Shown piece after piece: positions 11,108-23,859 of a DNA stretch of 64,000 nucleotides (positions are counted from its first letter, which is position 1; each line of letters opens with the position of its first letter). The notes beneath the pieces are model-generated. The model worked only from the letters and a program-made list of their open reading frames with translations, searched no databases and had not been told where the DNA came from. Source of the stretch: Spirometra erinaceieuropaei (Eukaryota; Platyhelminthes; Cestoda; Diphyllobothriidea; Diphyllobothriidae); contig CACRXP010000032.1 of assembly GCA_902702965.1 (NCBI GenBank), positions 1,523,347-1,587,346 of the forward strand. Reading direction: 5' to 3'. A program made the position numbers and the translations under genes.

Positions 11108-12393
11108 GCGTTCATATACTTATTCTTCAGGACCTCCTCAGTAGTGTTGTGCACCGCGCTGCAAATTTCGTCAAAGGGACGGTTCCACAATCCCAGTTCG
11201 GAGATCGTCTTATTTCCGAGAAGATTGTTACGGGTCTTCGACACATAGGCATCTGCGAGGCAAGTCATGTTTCGAAAACTGACAGTCGCCTGGAAAACGC
11301 CTTCAAATTCCATACGCGTCTCGCTTGACGCCCACGCTATGATCTCTGATGGTCTCAGTTCTGGAGAACCGATGTCCTCCCATGTGCGCATGCTGATTAT
11401 GGTCAGATCAGAAGCCGTGTCTACTTGTAATGTGATCGGCTTTTCGTTAATCTTCACTGTCAGGTATTTCCGGTGTTCATAGTTGAGTACATGCGAATCG
11501 TCTTCTAAAACGACATGGCAATTCTTTCTTGGGCTAGTGTGCGCTGCTCTGCAATGTGAAGCTTTATGGCCAACACGGGAACATTTGTAGCACTTCCTAC
11601 TACGATAGGGACATTCACTCACGTAATGCCAGCCGCCGCACAGCCAACAAGCCATCTTTGGCTTCCGTGGAGAAACTCTATTTGGTTGTGGTTGTCTCGA
11701 TTTTGTGTCGAAAACGTAAACTGGCTGACTATTTGTGCTTCCAATAAGCGGGGTGTCTTGCTTGATATTTGTGATTCGGACACATTCCTCTGCCAGTTCC
11801 TGTACTGTCATATCGCCTTTCTGGTCTAGCTGGGCGAGTAAACGCGTGCGCACATCTGCATCTTCTGGCAACGTCAACGACTTAATGAAGAATAGTGCTT
11901 TAATCTGTGTGCTGGTGGCCTGTTCTAGCTCGGCTTGTTGGAAAGTATCATTAACTCGACCGGCCAAGTCAAAATAGTCTTCTTCAGGCTTACGTTCTAG
12001 CTTGAAACATTCATAACGTCGATTAAATAAAGACTTTGTAAAACAGAACAATGCTCTCAAATGCTTGACTGTGTCCTTAAACGAGACATCTGATGGTTTC
12101 TGAGGCAGAATGAACTTTACGTACCGCTCGTGTTCCCGCTGGGCCAGTTTTAGCAGAATGATTTCCACTTTCGTCTTGTCGTCCAGTTCTGCTCCCTTCT
12201 CTTCGAACAGTCCTTCGTACTTTCGAAACCAGGCTTCGAAATTCACGCCTCCCTCTGGATCGTAAACGAACTCGTTGATCCGTTGTTCGACCTGTTTCCT
12301 CTTGTTCTCTCTGGATGCCGGTCCCCAATTTCGTTGCATTTCCGTGAGTAATGTCATGAAGCTGGCCTGCTGGGCCTCCAGTATGTGCTTCAT
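11068..12393 (-). pseudogene. Gypsy gag with zinc knuckles plus retropepsin
   Basis: An open frame of 441 codons. The first 200 residues are a charged, helix-rich capsid-like segment typical of Metaviridae Gag (YDPEGGVNFEAWFRKYEGLF). Two zinc knuckles follow near residues 247-280: an unusual CX2CX3HX4C and a standard CX2CX4HX4C. The retropepsin begins near residue 310, with active-site DTASDLTIIS and the downstream hydrophobic-Gly box NNLLGNKTI. The frame ends in RPAGVRKRR after leaving the pol frame. Gag packages element RNA; the protease would process Gag-Pol. The first ATG lies about 40 bp after the primer-binding site, which supports the start choice. Confidence 0.88.
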
Positions 12394-12420
12394 TTGTTCT
12401 TCTGATATCCTTTTGCTGCA

Positions 12421-12432
12421 CCTGCGTCGCCA
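12421..12432 (-). promoter_or_regulatory. Probable primer-binding site of the Gypsy element
   Basis: On the minus strand the bases TGGCGACGCAGG begin two bases after the LTR end (...CATAACA). TGG at this position is the usual complement of a tRNA CCA tail. I cannot name the primer tRNA from sequence alone. Confidence 0.6.
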
Positions 12433-12434
12433 GT

Positions 12435-12861
12435 TGTTATGACCTGGCAGGAAGGTAGGACAGGAAGAGAGCCGGTTCGGAGGACAAGCACTTTATTGGA
12501 ACTTGCGAACAAGAGGGGGTTACAACTCGTAAGAACGTGTGCTATTTATTGGCTCACGTGCGTTCTGGAACATTCCGTCCAATGACGTGCCAGTCGTAGA
12601 GGGCGTTCTAGAATGTTCCTGTCCAGAGCGTGCTGGTCGCTGATTGGCCATCGCGTGCGCGATAACCCCGCCGCGGAAACGTCTGGAATGTTCGGCCATC
12701 CATTGATTGGGCCGCACACGTGAGCAAAGCCACCACGCGTGCTCGGCGCTGCAGTGCGCGCCGGTCGGTTGTCTAACTTCGCGCGTGACTCAGGTCGCCC
12801 ACTTGGTCCTTTAATTGGCGCCTTAGGCCGTGGATCTACGCCGTTTTCACACTCCATAGCA
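12435..12861 (-). repeat. Single 5' LTR of the Gypsy element
   Basis: Minus-strand reading starts TGCTATGG at 12861 and ends GGTCATAACA at 12435, giving near-inverted TG...CA termini and a length of about 427 bp. An AATAAA polyadenylation signal lies at 12497-12492, followed by GTGCTTGTCC and a CT-rich tail, as expected for an R/U5 region. The outer edge was placed where a SINE-like repeat shared with 36 kb and 56 kb takes over. No matching copy exists at the other end of the element. Confidence 0.6.
12492..12497 (-). terminator. LTR polyadenylation signal AATAAA
   Basis: AATAAA on the minus strand about 55 bp before the LTR/primer-site junction, followed by a GT/C-rich downstream element. 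The position fits the R region of the LTR. Confidence 0.5.
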
Positions 12862-13178
12862 GTCGGTAATAGTATTCTGCCTATATCATGCATCGCTGAG
12901 CGGCTGCTGTTTGGGCTCGGGAGAGAGCCCTAAGGCACAACGAAACGAGTGAGTTCCGTAACACGCCCAACGAGCGCTCCTCTACCATTGTGTATTCCCG
13001 ATCGCAACCGACAAGAAAATGCGTCCGTGTCTCAGTGGCTAGAGGAGTTAAACTTCTAACCGACAGATCGGGGAATCGAGCTACAGGGGTTCCAAACTTC
13101 AGGGCTGGGATAACTGGCTGACGACTGCTAGTAGGCCAGAAATGGCCATTCCAGTCTTCCTTGTCCTGTTGGTGATAC
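12862..13178 (+). mobile_element. SINE-like repeat copy S1 (right half), tRNA-related
   Basis: Shares with 36430-36740 a hairpin segment (GGGCTCG...GAGAGAGCCC, then GGAACGAGT-like palindromic bases), the 'gatcg' block, a tRNA-like A-box region (CAGTGGCTAGAGG), 'ataactggctgac.ac.gct' and a tail 'cttgtc.tgt.ggt.ata'. The left foldback arm found in the 36 kb copy is missing because the Gypsy LTR abuts at 12861. Probably Pol III derived and mobilised by a LINE. Confidence 0.55.
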
Positions 13179-16100
13179 TATTTTACATACACGTGGATAA
13201 GAATCGGAAAATGCAGAAAGCCAAAAGCCGCGACATTCTATCCACAATTTGTGACCTTTGGCATTATGCTCAGTCAACAACAAAATGACATTAGTAGAGC
13301 TAAGTGGTGAAAACGTGCGTTTAGATGTAAGAAAGAAAGAACGGTAATTGTAACTGTCAAACTGGAAGCCAAATGCCTTATATTGGAGCCTCTGTGTCAA
13401 GCATGCAGAAAGTTGAATAATAACCTTCAGGATTTAAAACAACTTCCTGTGGCGAACTTATTATATGTAAAATTAGAATAGGCCGAGATATCAGGTGCCC
13501 GCGTATAACGATCACGGGGACGATCAATTGATTGACTGTGTAATTTTAAGCCCTTTGCCCACCGTGACATGAATCAACGGAAATCAAGAATTCAGTTATA
13601 AATGTAGTTATAAACCGAGTCCGCGCACGACATGTTTTACATATATTTGGTATAAATCACTAAATAAACATAGGAGTAAGCCAAATCTCCTAGCATCGCA
13701 TCCCGTTTTAGTCAGATTGTTTTTGACCAATCAGTCGAGTTCGCTGTTTGTTCAGTAATCCACTCAAATTCACATTAAAAGGCTGATTAATTGGGCAAAA
13801 CATTTTCACAAAGTATATGACACTCGATATTTAATAATATAGAAATTGGATTTGAGGTGTCAATCACATAAACACTAGTGTCAAAGCGCTCGAATTAAAC
13901 CTCTTTATATCCCTAGTGTGCATTGATCTGGCTTCAACGTAATCGCAATATTGACTACTTAATAAATGCAGTATTCTGCGCTCGGTTGAGCTTTCATGAT
14001 TTTCCATACAGTGGTGTCGAGTTGCAAATGATAAGTAATCCATCTTAAGTTTCTGCACATTTTAGAAGTCAGGTAACGCATCCTAATACGCGTTTTCAAG
14101 CGTTCAATGTTTTTCAAAATTAGAAGAATGACAGATATTTTACGCATTATTTTTCAGACGCATCTTAATTCTTGTCCAAACAGTTGACAGTAATTTTTGA
14201 TTACGTTTCTAAAAGTCAAAATTGGTCCTTTTTACGTACAGAAAACAATGTAACTTACAATAATGGATGATCGAGCAAGACATTTTACTGCCAAACGACC
14301 TTAATAAACTAGGCAGCATGGGAGTGTTCATTAAGAATACAGGGCAACCCACTAGGTTTGAAAAAAATGAATAATGATTTTTGAATTTCTCACAGCTCAA
14401 TTTTTCCGAATGTCATTTAGCGTTGCTGCCGAAGCCCTGTCGTGGCCGAAGATGGACTTGTGGGCTAGTTAGCGGTTTTTTTTCAGCCGTTTATTGCACA
14501 GAGCATATAGCGACAAAACATGGTGTCATGGTAAACATTTTTTGGAAACTGTAAATATCAACCTATCTAGGCAAAACTAAAATGGGATATGACAAACATT
14601 TCGCAGACCAGAATTAAGGCAAATTACTTAAATTATGTGCCGGGACTTGCTTTACAATATTATGACACATTGTCTTTGCAAACCTCATCATTGATATACG
14701 ATATTCATTTATGAATTTTAAAATGCTTGAAATGTTTGCGACTTTATAGCATAGGCCATATACGGACACTTATTTCACTGCTCTTCTAGTTGTTTGGAAT
14801 GTGTAAATTGTTCTGCAGTCAATAAGTAGCTTTAAAGGGAACGTACAGATGACGAGATTTGTTAGGCGTTACAAAATAATTTACGCATTTGCAAAAAGCA
14901 CGACAACTGATTAAATTAAATGTCTGAGTCTTACATGTCCTGATGCAGCTATACAAGTACCTAGACGACAAGATCCATCATATACGGTTCTATCTACAAA
15001 ACGTCAAAGCCTCATCAACTCATAGGAAAAACTCGAAGCTTAACAAATCGTTTTTTGTTGCAACAGGTAAAAGCAGCCCGATGAAATTTAAAATTGCTTA
15101 CCTTGTTATCTTTTTTAAAGCGTTTTTTATAATGTAACTTTTGAAGGATTATTACATAGGTTGATCTAACATACTTATATTTAATAGTTTAAACTCTTAC
15201 GCTGACTTCTATAGTCTGCGTAAAATGCTACTTCGCTGATTGCTTATATATTCTTTAGGTTTAATATTTTTCAGTATTTCTCTAGTTAGCGCTTTCACAT
15301 GCAAATCTATGTTAACATTTTTGCAAAGTCCTTCAATGAGGAATCATCCAAGGTCTCTTTTTAGTTTTACAGCCGCGTCCAAAGGCCCTGTTACATGTTT
15401 GCCCGGTGAACTTTGGAACTCGTCCTTTTTTATGGACGTCTACTGTCCTTTATGGAGAACAACAATCTCTAGCTCAAAAACAAGGTCATAAGTATAGCAT
15501 ACTTTTTAACTCACATTTGGAGTCGCGTACACAGAATATAACGAAATACTATAGAAACTGAAAATAATTTACGCTGTTGCGGATTAAGTGGTGTTGTTTT
15601 TGAGTTCTTTTTTTAATGTCCAGGTTGGAGGTTTAACAAAAATAGCAAAAATAGATTTACATTCCTTCAGCGGTAAAAACCAAATATGGTTACACTGCAT
15701 TTCTAATGTTAACGCAAATGGAGATCTAAATGAATTAACGCGGGGGACGCAAGTGGTAGAGATAAGATAAATATTATGGTATTAAACATATTATAAACTC
15801 GGTTAGGACCGCTGCATCATCACATAAGAAATGTCATTAGAAAATGCCAAAACAATTAGACCATAAACGTAACTATTTTTTTAACTAGAGACAAAGCACA
15901 GTAAGCAGACAAGCGACAATCTATCATACAGCAACAATTGTAGCCCGTGTGGAAATTTCGTAGAAAATGTTAGGGCTTCAGACCTCGCAATTTGCGCGTA
16001 GATTAATTAATATTCAACTGCAGCATTTCCTATGTTAGGGCAAACTATCTACCGAACGAGTCAATAGGAGTTAAGTTCCATACAATCTTTACTAAGTCTA

Positions 16101-17128
16101 TGGGAATGGGCATTCGAGGTTTGAAATAAAGGGGTGTGATAGCTTTGTAGTGAGTTGCATTTCAATTATGTGTCCCTTGAAATCAAAGCGTTTTTCCGAA
16201 CGTAATTCGTTGCACTGCAGGTATCTTCCTGAATAATGTTGATAGCAAAAAATACCAAGTTTCCACTTCACGCAATTTAATGTAGCAGTAAACTGAGAAG
16301 AACGCATATTTTAACAAATTTATACTACAGGTTGTATGGTCTGACATTTAGTCAAATGTTTCGTTGAGATGCCTTTTTGGATAGGGGATATATCGTGTTA
16401 AAATACATTTATAATTTCACCGCCTATTAAGACCGAAGGGCACTGTACACATATGCAAATTTGTGGCAAACTTAACCTGAAACAACAGAATGAATTTGTA
16501 AGGCTGAAGATGTACTATCTCAGAAAATGCAAAATGGAATTTTTAAATGTGTTGAAATTTTAAAATTGTACTACAGCAGAGCTTTGCTAATAAAAAACTT
16601 GATACACAGTCCAAATGCATTAGACTCACAGCAAGATGACAGCTTTCGGATAAGTTTTTCTCGATTTCTAATAAAATTCAAAGCAATTACTTATAGAGGA
16701 TGAATTTTCAAATTGTTTGGCGGTGATTTAATCGATTTATACATATTTTTTCAAAGTATATACAGAACACTGTTATTTAGTCTGCCGATTGAGTTTTGAC
16801 TTAAGGATCTTTTCCCATATTTCACTTGAATTAGTGATTTTGACTTCCGAAGCTCCTAATTAGGCATTATAAAGCCGCATATTATCTACTCAAAAATATC
16901 GCATGTGTTTATTCAACAAAATGTCTTGTAAAATATACGATGTACTTCATATCCATGGCTAAATTGTATGAGCAATATATGATGCTTAGAAATGTATGTT
17001 TTTTTTTAATATAGGAAAATATGCCGCCTGTGGTTTAAGGATCCCTCGTGCAAGGAAAGTAAGAAAATGGGTACAACAATAATCGAACTTGGGAATGAAA
17101 GAATATTTTATCCAAAAATATGAGATTT
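13179..17128. other. No recognisable gene
   Basis: About 4 kb of AT-rich DNA. Short open stretches (for example 15240-15491, +) have no conserved motif, no duplicate elsewhere in the window and no convincing flanking splice sites. I see no repeat here that I can match to the families listed. Confidence 0.45.
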
Positions 17129-17162
17129 GAAGAAGAAGAAGAAGAAGAAGAAGAAGAAGAAG
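17129..17162 (+). repeat. (GAA)n microsatellite, about 11 units
   Basis: An uninterrupted GAA run of 34 nt flanked by unique sequence. Purine on one strand only; such tracts are prone to length change. Confidence 0.98.
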
Positions 17163-18485
17163 CAACGCGCTACCAAATCAGTGCAAGAAAAAATGTTTAC
17201 GCACATATTTTATAAAATATTTTAAAAATTTCCATGGGAAAACATACTACGTCAATATTCCACTTTTGCAGAGCTTGTATTTTGCAGACGGTCGTGGATG
17301 AAAACATTTTAAACTGGCTCCACGATAATAAATATAACCATCCTAAATACATTATCTCTTAACATGGAGATTATTTAACCTAATCATACTCCGCAGCATT
17401 CCCATACGACCGAATTTGTCTATCTATTCGTTTATGTGAAATTATGGAAGAATTCGAGTAGGCGTTGATTTAAACATTGTATGTCAAGTGTTTAATTTTC
17501 GGGTGGAAAGTAATTTAAAATAGATTTACCATTTTTGATAAGGCAGATCATGTGTCCCTGCATTCTGTGTGCTAAGGAGTGCAATAGATTTACGAATTAG
17601 CGAACTAAATTGCTCTTATATATTCGAAAAAATGCAAAATTGCATATTTAGCAATTTCGGTCTGTGTTCATTCACGCAATATGGCTTAACTGATTTGTCT
17701 TTCCAGATGAACGGTTAAAGTAATCTCTTGTTGGGTTGACCGTTTACTAGTTAGTTGGCCGTACACAAAGCAGATAAAACATACATTCTATTCCGTTACG
17801 CATTTTAAAGGCCGAAAATCGTACAAAGACATCCTTTTTCGTGTCTATTTCGGATTTGGATGTAAAATTCATGCTGATGGACAATGAACCCGGCTCATAG
17901 TTTTGCATTGAAGCAAATATTAAATGTCTAATAACAGCGCTTTAGGAGAAAAAGCCGACGGAATGACGTTTGCTGTTGTACGTGATCGTTGGCCGCAGTT
18001 ATCACCGACTAGGTTTACCTGTAGACGGGGTACCAATACTAATATGGTAAGGTGTATCATACTTGTTCTTTTTTAATTTCAAAATTACTCGCATGTTCAT
18101 ATCTATGGTTCCGTACCACCACAAAGACAATTTTAGTATGGTAATGGTCTCTTAAATAACTTGCCGCGTTGTTCAGAAAAACCGAAATCTGCCGTCTCAT
18201 ATTTCACAGATGTGTCGGCGTTAACTTTTTTGAGTACTTGCAATGCCCAGATGGGTCGCAGTGTGCAGATGGAGGTCAAATATGGGCAGAAAAAAAGCGA
18301 GCTAACATAAGTGACATGGTAAGATGCTCGTGTCTGAAAATTGGAGCAGATGTAATTGAAGCACGCAGGTTAAGAACTGTGGTGTTTGGCGGCTGCATAT
18401 AATGATTAATATATATTATTTAAGAATTATACTGATTGATGTCACATTTTAATGCAGTATATTTACTTGGGTCATAAAAAAAACA
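17163..18485. other. No recognisable gene
   Basis: AT-rich sequence. One 77-codon open stretch (18169-18402, +) has a cysteine-rich look but no homologue in the window and no splice context that I trust. Confidence 0.4.
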
Positions 18486-19110
18486 GGTAACAATTGGGAG
18501 ATGGCACCCAAACAATTCCGTTACCGATGAGAATATGCCGGAGGACTGCATGAGTGTTCGTCCACAGGCTGATGAAAGGAATAAAATAAGGGTATTTTAA
18601 TGAGGGCCGGCAAACTTTAAAAGCATACAATCCTAGACAGACGGTGTCATCAGCTAAGCAATTTCACAAAATGGCAACTCTCGTCGGGGCCAAGTGCGGC
18701 GATGTTTTCAATCACTTCCTCTGTGTTTATTGAACGTGCAGTTTTGAAAGCGAGGATATGAAGGCATAGGGTGATTAAAAGCACAACGTAGAACGTTTCC
18801 TTTAGCCAAATGCATTCCGCTTTCAATCCCCTATTTAAAAAAACAATTAAGCAGGGAATACGAGCTGGTTCGACTTCATATTATCTGCCTCATCAAGTAA
18901 ATCCGACACCGCTCACATTTTTGTTGCCATTAAGTGATGAGGTTAAACTTTATCGTTCGAAAAGCCATTTCTGAAAAACTTCTTAGTATTATTTATATTT
19001 ATCCACGCAATCGAAGGCCCCACCCGTAAAACCCCTATTACCACCTGTCCCGTAAGACAGGCTGCGTTGTTTGGGCGGAATTTTTTGGGTGCCATCTCCC
19101 AATTGTTACC
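18486..19110. mobile_element. Non-autonomous TIR element, 625 bp
   Basis: The first bases GGTAACAATTGGGAGATGG and the continuing GCACCCAAA are repeated in inverted orientation at the end (GGGTGCCATCTCCCAATTGTTACC), giving terminal inverted repeats of about 27 bp, extendable to about 35 bp with a mismatch or two. The interior has no transposase-like frame. No clear target duplication is visible in the flanks, so I cannot assign a superfamily. Confidence 0.75.
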
Positions 19111-21229
19111 AAGAGAGACATTTGAATATCGGATCAATCAGATGCGACATTAAACTGCCCGTACGCACGTGAACATATGGCCTGGTCGCTCTTAGTGATT
19201 ACAGCGTTAGGTTGACCGCAGATGTTAACTGCCCACTGAGGTTTTGGTATTCTAATTTATTAGTCTCCGATAAATTAACACTGCTTTACCGACGTCGAGA
19301 GGGGGAAGCGTTCATGTTTCATTGTGAAACCATTTGTTATTCGTACGCGCGGAAACATCACGAACAAAAAGTAACAAGCACAACTGCGTCAATGGGGACA
19401 AGTAAGGATGCACTGGACGCGTATATTGCCTAGCGCTCACGCACGTCCAGAACGAAACCAAAACCACTAGTCCCCTTCTTGTGCATTTCAAAATGAGGTT
19501 TGCACACGGACTGATCTGGAAAACTGACCGCTAGTATAGGCGCTAATGAAACGTTGACAAATGCTCAAGTAAGATGACACCGAAAACGGTGATATGAAAA
19601 GGAACCGTACAAAGCGTCAGTCCATAAGCTAAGAAAATATTAAAATGTTGCGACCGTCAATTATCCTTACATTTAGAACTCAAACTTATGTCAAACAGGA
19701 TGACTAACTCGGAGCTGCGCGAAGGTGTGGCGTTGCGATTAAAAAACCCTCACGCTAGGTTTTGAGTTTAATAATAACATGTCTGTCAAATATTTTGGTA
19801 GTGATGATTAGGTGAGTATTTTAATAAAAAAACCTACAACGACCGTGAAATGGGCTAAAGTTATCTAGAATAAAATTTTGATTTAGTTTTACATTTGTGA
19901 TCGACAGACTTTTTACGCCCCGTTAACCTTCTTTCTGAGGGATTTCTCCACGCTATTAAGATTCAACCCCGAAAACACAGGCTAGTAAATCCTACACCAA
20001 ACATTCCAATTTATCCTGTTTTGACATTGATTTTGTAATATATTATCCCTTTTTAAACAAAAATATTCCAAAGGATTGTATTTTAATCATATTTATTTAC
20101 AGGACTTATTACGCTGCATTTATTCTAACAATTTAGTAACGAATGACTAGGAAATTTTTATTCCTACTATTCGCCACTTTTTTTGAAAAATATGTGGTTT
20201 GTTTATTGAATAAGATCATTTTGTGATAAAACAATGATAACTATGTGACGATGGCATGCGAAAGTAATTTATTTAGCCCATTTGTGAAGGGCCTGACGAC
20301 GTCAGTGAATTCAAAGCTACGACAGCGAGAACAAGGCATGGGTGATGAAACGCATGATGTCCCTTGACGCTGAGCATCTCAGCTGCTTAGAACGTTGGTT
20401 TTACTCGAGTCATACACTCGTTGTCGTTTGTTTGTTTGTAATCGATGCCGCAATGTTTTTAAAATAGGGTAAAATAAATGATCATAACACTGATAATTTA
20501 AAACTGAAATGTTTACTATCTCTTTGTTTTGCCACACCAACAATCAATTATTGGTGTCTGAGATCCGTCTTTGTCCGCCAGGTCGGTATCCCATTTTAAT
20601 TAAAGACTTAAAACCTAAAAGACATACCATAATTTCGGTACGTTGGTGATAAATTTTGCATTTCCCCCTCATATTGAAACCTCTTTCACTGACAGTGGAA
20701 AACATATATATAATATTCTGCGTGTACATTTCGTATATTCTCTTGAACACCTTGGTCACGAGATTCTAAAATGCCTGTGAGCTATTTTTGGTTTTCTAGT
20801 TATGTTTTTCCACAAAATATGTGCTCATTTTAGACAGTGATATGTGATTGCCCCGTCTGCTACCGATGTGCTTTTTTGTTTTTCAGTTGACATCGCAATA
20901 CTACTGAACATTACAAAAGTCAGGCAATTTTCTAATGATATTCTCCACAATAGTGTCCATGCATTGCAGTATAAATAAATTGTTGCAAACTTCTGCCGCT
21001 CATTTGCGTCTAGGCTTTCGACATATCTCTTACTTCTCTTCAGAACTAAGTTTTCCATTGTCTTAAACAAAACCCACTTACTTTATCATTATTTACTTAT
21101 TTACATTGTGGTCTACACCGAAAGCGGCAGCAACGACAATAAAGTTGCACATATTGCATGCTCAGACCTTGTAAAACAGAGACTGGAGAAGATGAGGGAC
21201 GACTAGCTTATACGCATTACTTCAAAGAC
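19111..21229. other. No recognisable gene
   Basis: AT-rich DNA. A slightly more GC-rich patch at about 20280-20440 has a weak tRNA-like A-box look (CTCAGCTGCTTAGAACG) but no convincing B box. Confidence 0.4.
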
Positions 21230-23220
21230 GGTAGGGAAAAAAAGGTTTTCCTTATGGTCATTAAGTCAACCCGCGTCACTCAGACCAAAGGGAATTTATC
21301 AGTGCTGGAGATTGGATGACGTACACCTTCTCACAAAGACATAGCGGCTTCCTGAGTGCTATAAGGCTCATTCGCAGGGCGTCCTCAATTATCCGCTCAC
21401 AGTCTACCATGAAGCCGTCAACTAACTTCCTTTCATGCACAAGTGCAAAAAACTGGTTTGTCAGCTCATCCTCGTAGACACAATCAGATCTGTTTTGCAG
21501 CCGTCCGGTGTAAAAGCATCAGAGACCGTGCAATTGCAGTCGGCGTCTTAAATTTCTGCCGCCAGAACTTACACATGGCGTACCGCGTTTTCCCATCGAA
21601 GATGTCGCAAGAACACACGCATAAGGACTTCAAAAATGCCACCGTCATGTATAAATAAAAGCACAACTTGGGCTGACAACTGTTATTAACACACAGATAT
21701 TTCTCTGTCTCACTCAGTCGTCTGAGCATGTATCTGGATCGAGATTTACTCCCGGAAGCACAGATAAAATCATTGCGGACCGTCAACTGGAATAAAGATG
21801 CCATGAAACGATTACCAACCTCCATACCACCGTCGTTAGATTGACGAAGTCTTTCGACAGACCGAATACTGTGGATTTCGGGTAGGCATAAGTAAATTCA
21901 TATGTTCCTGGAAATTCTGAGGACTGACATGAGAACTGTCGACGAAAAATGCGGCTGTCGCTGATGCTATCACGATAACAAAAGGTTGATGCAGGAGTGT
22001 GCCCTCATTTCTACCCTACTCGACCTCATGTCCTACTCCATGTTGATTGACGCGTTTGACATCGACTACCGGACCAAGGGAAAGCTGCTTGACATCCGTC
22101 ACATATGAGCGTCTTCGTGAGTCCTTAATTTCGACAAATGACTGCGTGCTAAACTCCGCAACGATAGAGATCATACAGAGGCACGATTAATTACTAGCCA
22201 TCATCTTTGGCCTGATTGTCTGAATGCAGAAAATATAATTATGCACTTACTGCCCCCATGCATGAATCTCACCGGATCTCAAAGTAGTGCCATTGAGAAT
22301 AATCTCACAGTAGTGGGAAAATGCAATTACCTTTGAAATACAAGTTCAAGAATCTCTCAGCCCTAATACGAACAACCAAGTTGCATCTCCCAAAGCCAAC
22401 GAAACCTCAGACGGGTCACAACACTTCGCCTAGAATGGTTTTCAGCTTAAAGCTAACGATTTACCGCACTGTTGTCTGATAAAGCTCCTCGAGATGTGAA
22501 TACGTCCAACGTTTATGAGTTTTAAGCACGAAGATTCGACCATTTTTGACTCATAGAGCCGTAGAATAATAGCTGTGAAGAAGCAGAAAAGGATCTCCGA
22601 CAGTGAAATTCTGGAAATTACCTAACATCCTTTGTTTCCACGACATTCTAAAACAGATACACCTGCAACAAATGATCACATCGTGTGAATGGATGACAAG
22701 CACATGCCCAAGCGGCTATTTAACGGTGATGTGTCTAGAGGTGGTTCCGGAGAAGGCCTACAATGACGTCCTTAGAAGGACATCAAGATGAACTCTATAA
22801 CGCACCTGCAAATCAATCCGGGGACCAGGGGCGCAATGTTGCTGACAAAGGAGAAGCCATCTTTGGAGCTGACCGGCGATCCGTCATCAAGACAGATATT
22901 ACTGAACAATAATGCTTAAATAAGAAACACGTTGTCGTATCCCACTAGTAATCGGCCATTCTCAGCAAGGATGGGTGCTGTCAGAAATGTTTGATCCAAG
23001 AACGATTATACCACGACCAAACCGCTTTTCATTTTATCAGCATAGAGGACAGTTTTATCAAAAACTTTCTCGCCATTGCCCCCGCCAGTAGCAATCCGAC
23101 CTTCATTTTAATCTGTTCTTACATCGTCATACCTTTGTATTTCGCATGGGTCTGATCCATTGCTTACGAATCCGTCGGATGAACAACGGCAAACCAGCCA
23201 TCCAACTCCCCCCCCCCGGC
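21230..23220 (+). pseudogene. Heavily decayed non-LTR retrotransposon (LINE) ORF2
   Basis: No long frame survives, but three-frame reading recovers the family signature in order. Around 21815-21880 is NLHTTVVRLTKSFDR (HLYTTFVDLTKAFD in intact relatives). Around 21980-22110 is a 'VTNG-KQGC-LAPTLFS-AML'-like segment followed by SMLIDAF.IDYRTKGKLLDIR. Around 22685-22800 is a C-terminal segment WMTSTCP / MDDK.MPKRLFNGDV, then Q-INPG. At 23125-23185 is TFVFRMGLIHCLRIR, the degenerate terminal zinc-knuckle/basic tail. Catalytic residues are lost to stops and indels. This RTE/Jockey-like family is abundant in flatworm genomes; the endonuclease half is not recognisable. The 5' boundary is uncertain. 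Confidence 0.65.
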
Positions 23221-23859
23221 CCATATTCGCAGAACATTCAGACACCATATGGGTCTATTGGCCATTGGACAGCTGGGTACGTCATAACGACAACTTTAAA
23301 GATTTATGCTAGGTGATATAAAATCGAGGACCTGTCCTTTGCAGTGCGCTGTTATTTGGATAACTTGATGAAAACTGAACGAGATGGAAGACAGTCACAA
23401 CCTTAAGCCTAAAGAGTGTTATTTACCCCGAATGCGGCAGTTGAAAGCGGTATTCAGGACACAGGACTTTCGAAAACAGCAACTGGTAATTCACAAATTT
23501 CATAATCTTAAATAAAAGGCGGCAGAACTCTAACGTACAACAGGAGGGTATATCCTAATTTGTGCAGCTATATTTTCTAGTTATGTCAGTAGCCAGGAAC
23601 TACAACGAGTACTATCGTAAAATTAATAGGATAACGTTTAACATTCTGAAAGCGTCATATAAAAAGTCAAACTGCAACTATACTCTCAACTGCAACGCGT
23701 AAGGCATACAAGATATGTTACAGAACTCAACACTGTTAACATTATTTAGCCTTTTGTGAGCGTGTTATGCAAAGAGGTACTTCGTGAATGCAATAAGGAG
23801 CCGTCGACTCGAGGTGATTCTCACTTGCAAATAGAGTAGGAGTATTTATAGAGGAATAG

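Larger units (their letters stand above)
8630..12861 (-). mobile_element. Degenerate Gypsy/Metaviridae LTR retrotransposon lacking its 3' LTR
   Basis: Read on the minus strand, the element has a 5' LTR (12861-12435), a primer-binding site, gag with zinc knuckles, retropepsin, reverse transcriptase, RNase H and integrase. The domain order is that of Metaviridae, resembling K02A2.6/Mag-like lineages. It is broken by a frame change between protease and RT and by a TAG between RT and RNase H. The LTR polyadenylation stretch is not repeated below 8630, so no second LTR is present. Instead the sequence runs directly into duplicated genomic DNA. It is higher in GC than its AT-rich surroundings, consistent with a later arrival. 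Confidence 0.9.

Noticed and set aside
11267..11977. Plus-strand open frames over the gag/protease region
   Set aside because: Antisense shadows of gag zinc knuckles and retropepsin.
12435..12963. LTR ending at 12963 with TGTTAC...CATAACA termini
   Set aside because: 12864-12963 is shared with SINE copies at 36 kb and 56 kb that have no LTR, so the LTR must end near 12861.
20340..20440. tRNA gene
   Set aside because: Only an A-box-like stretch; no acceptor stem or convincing B box could be paired.
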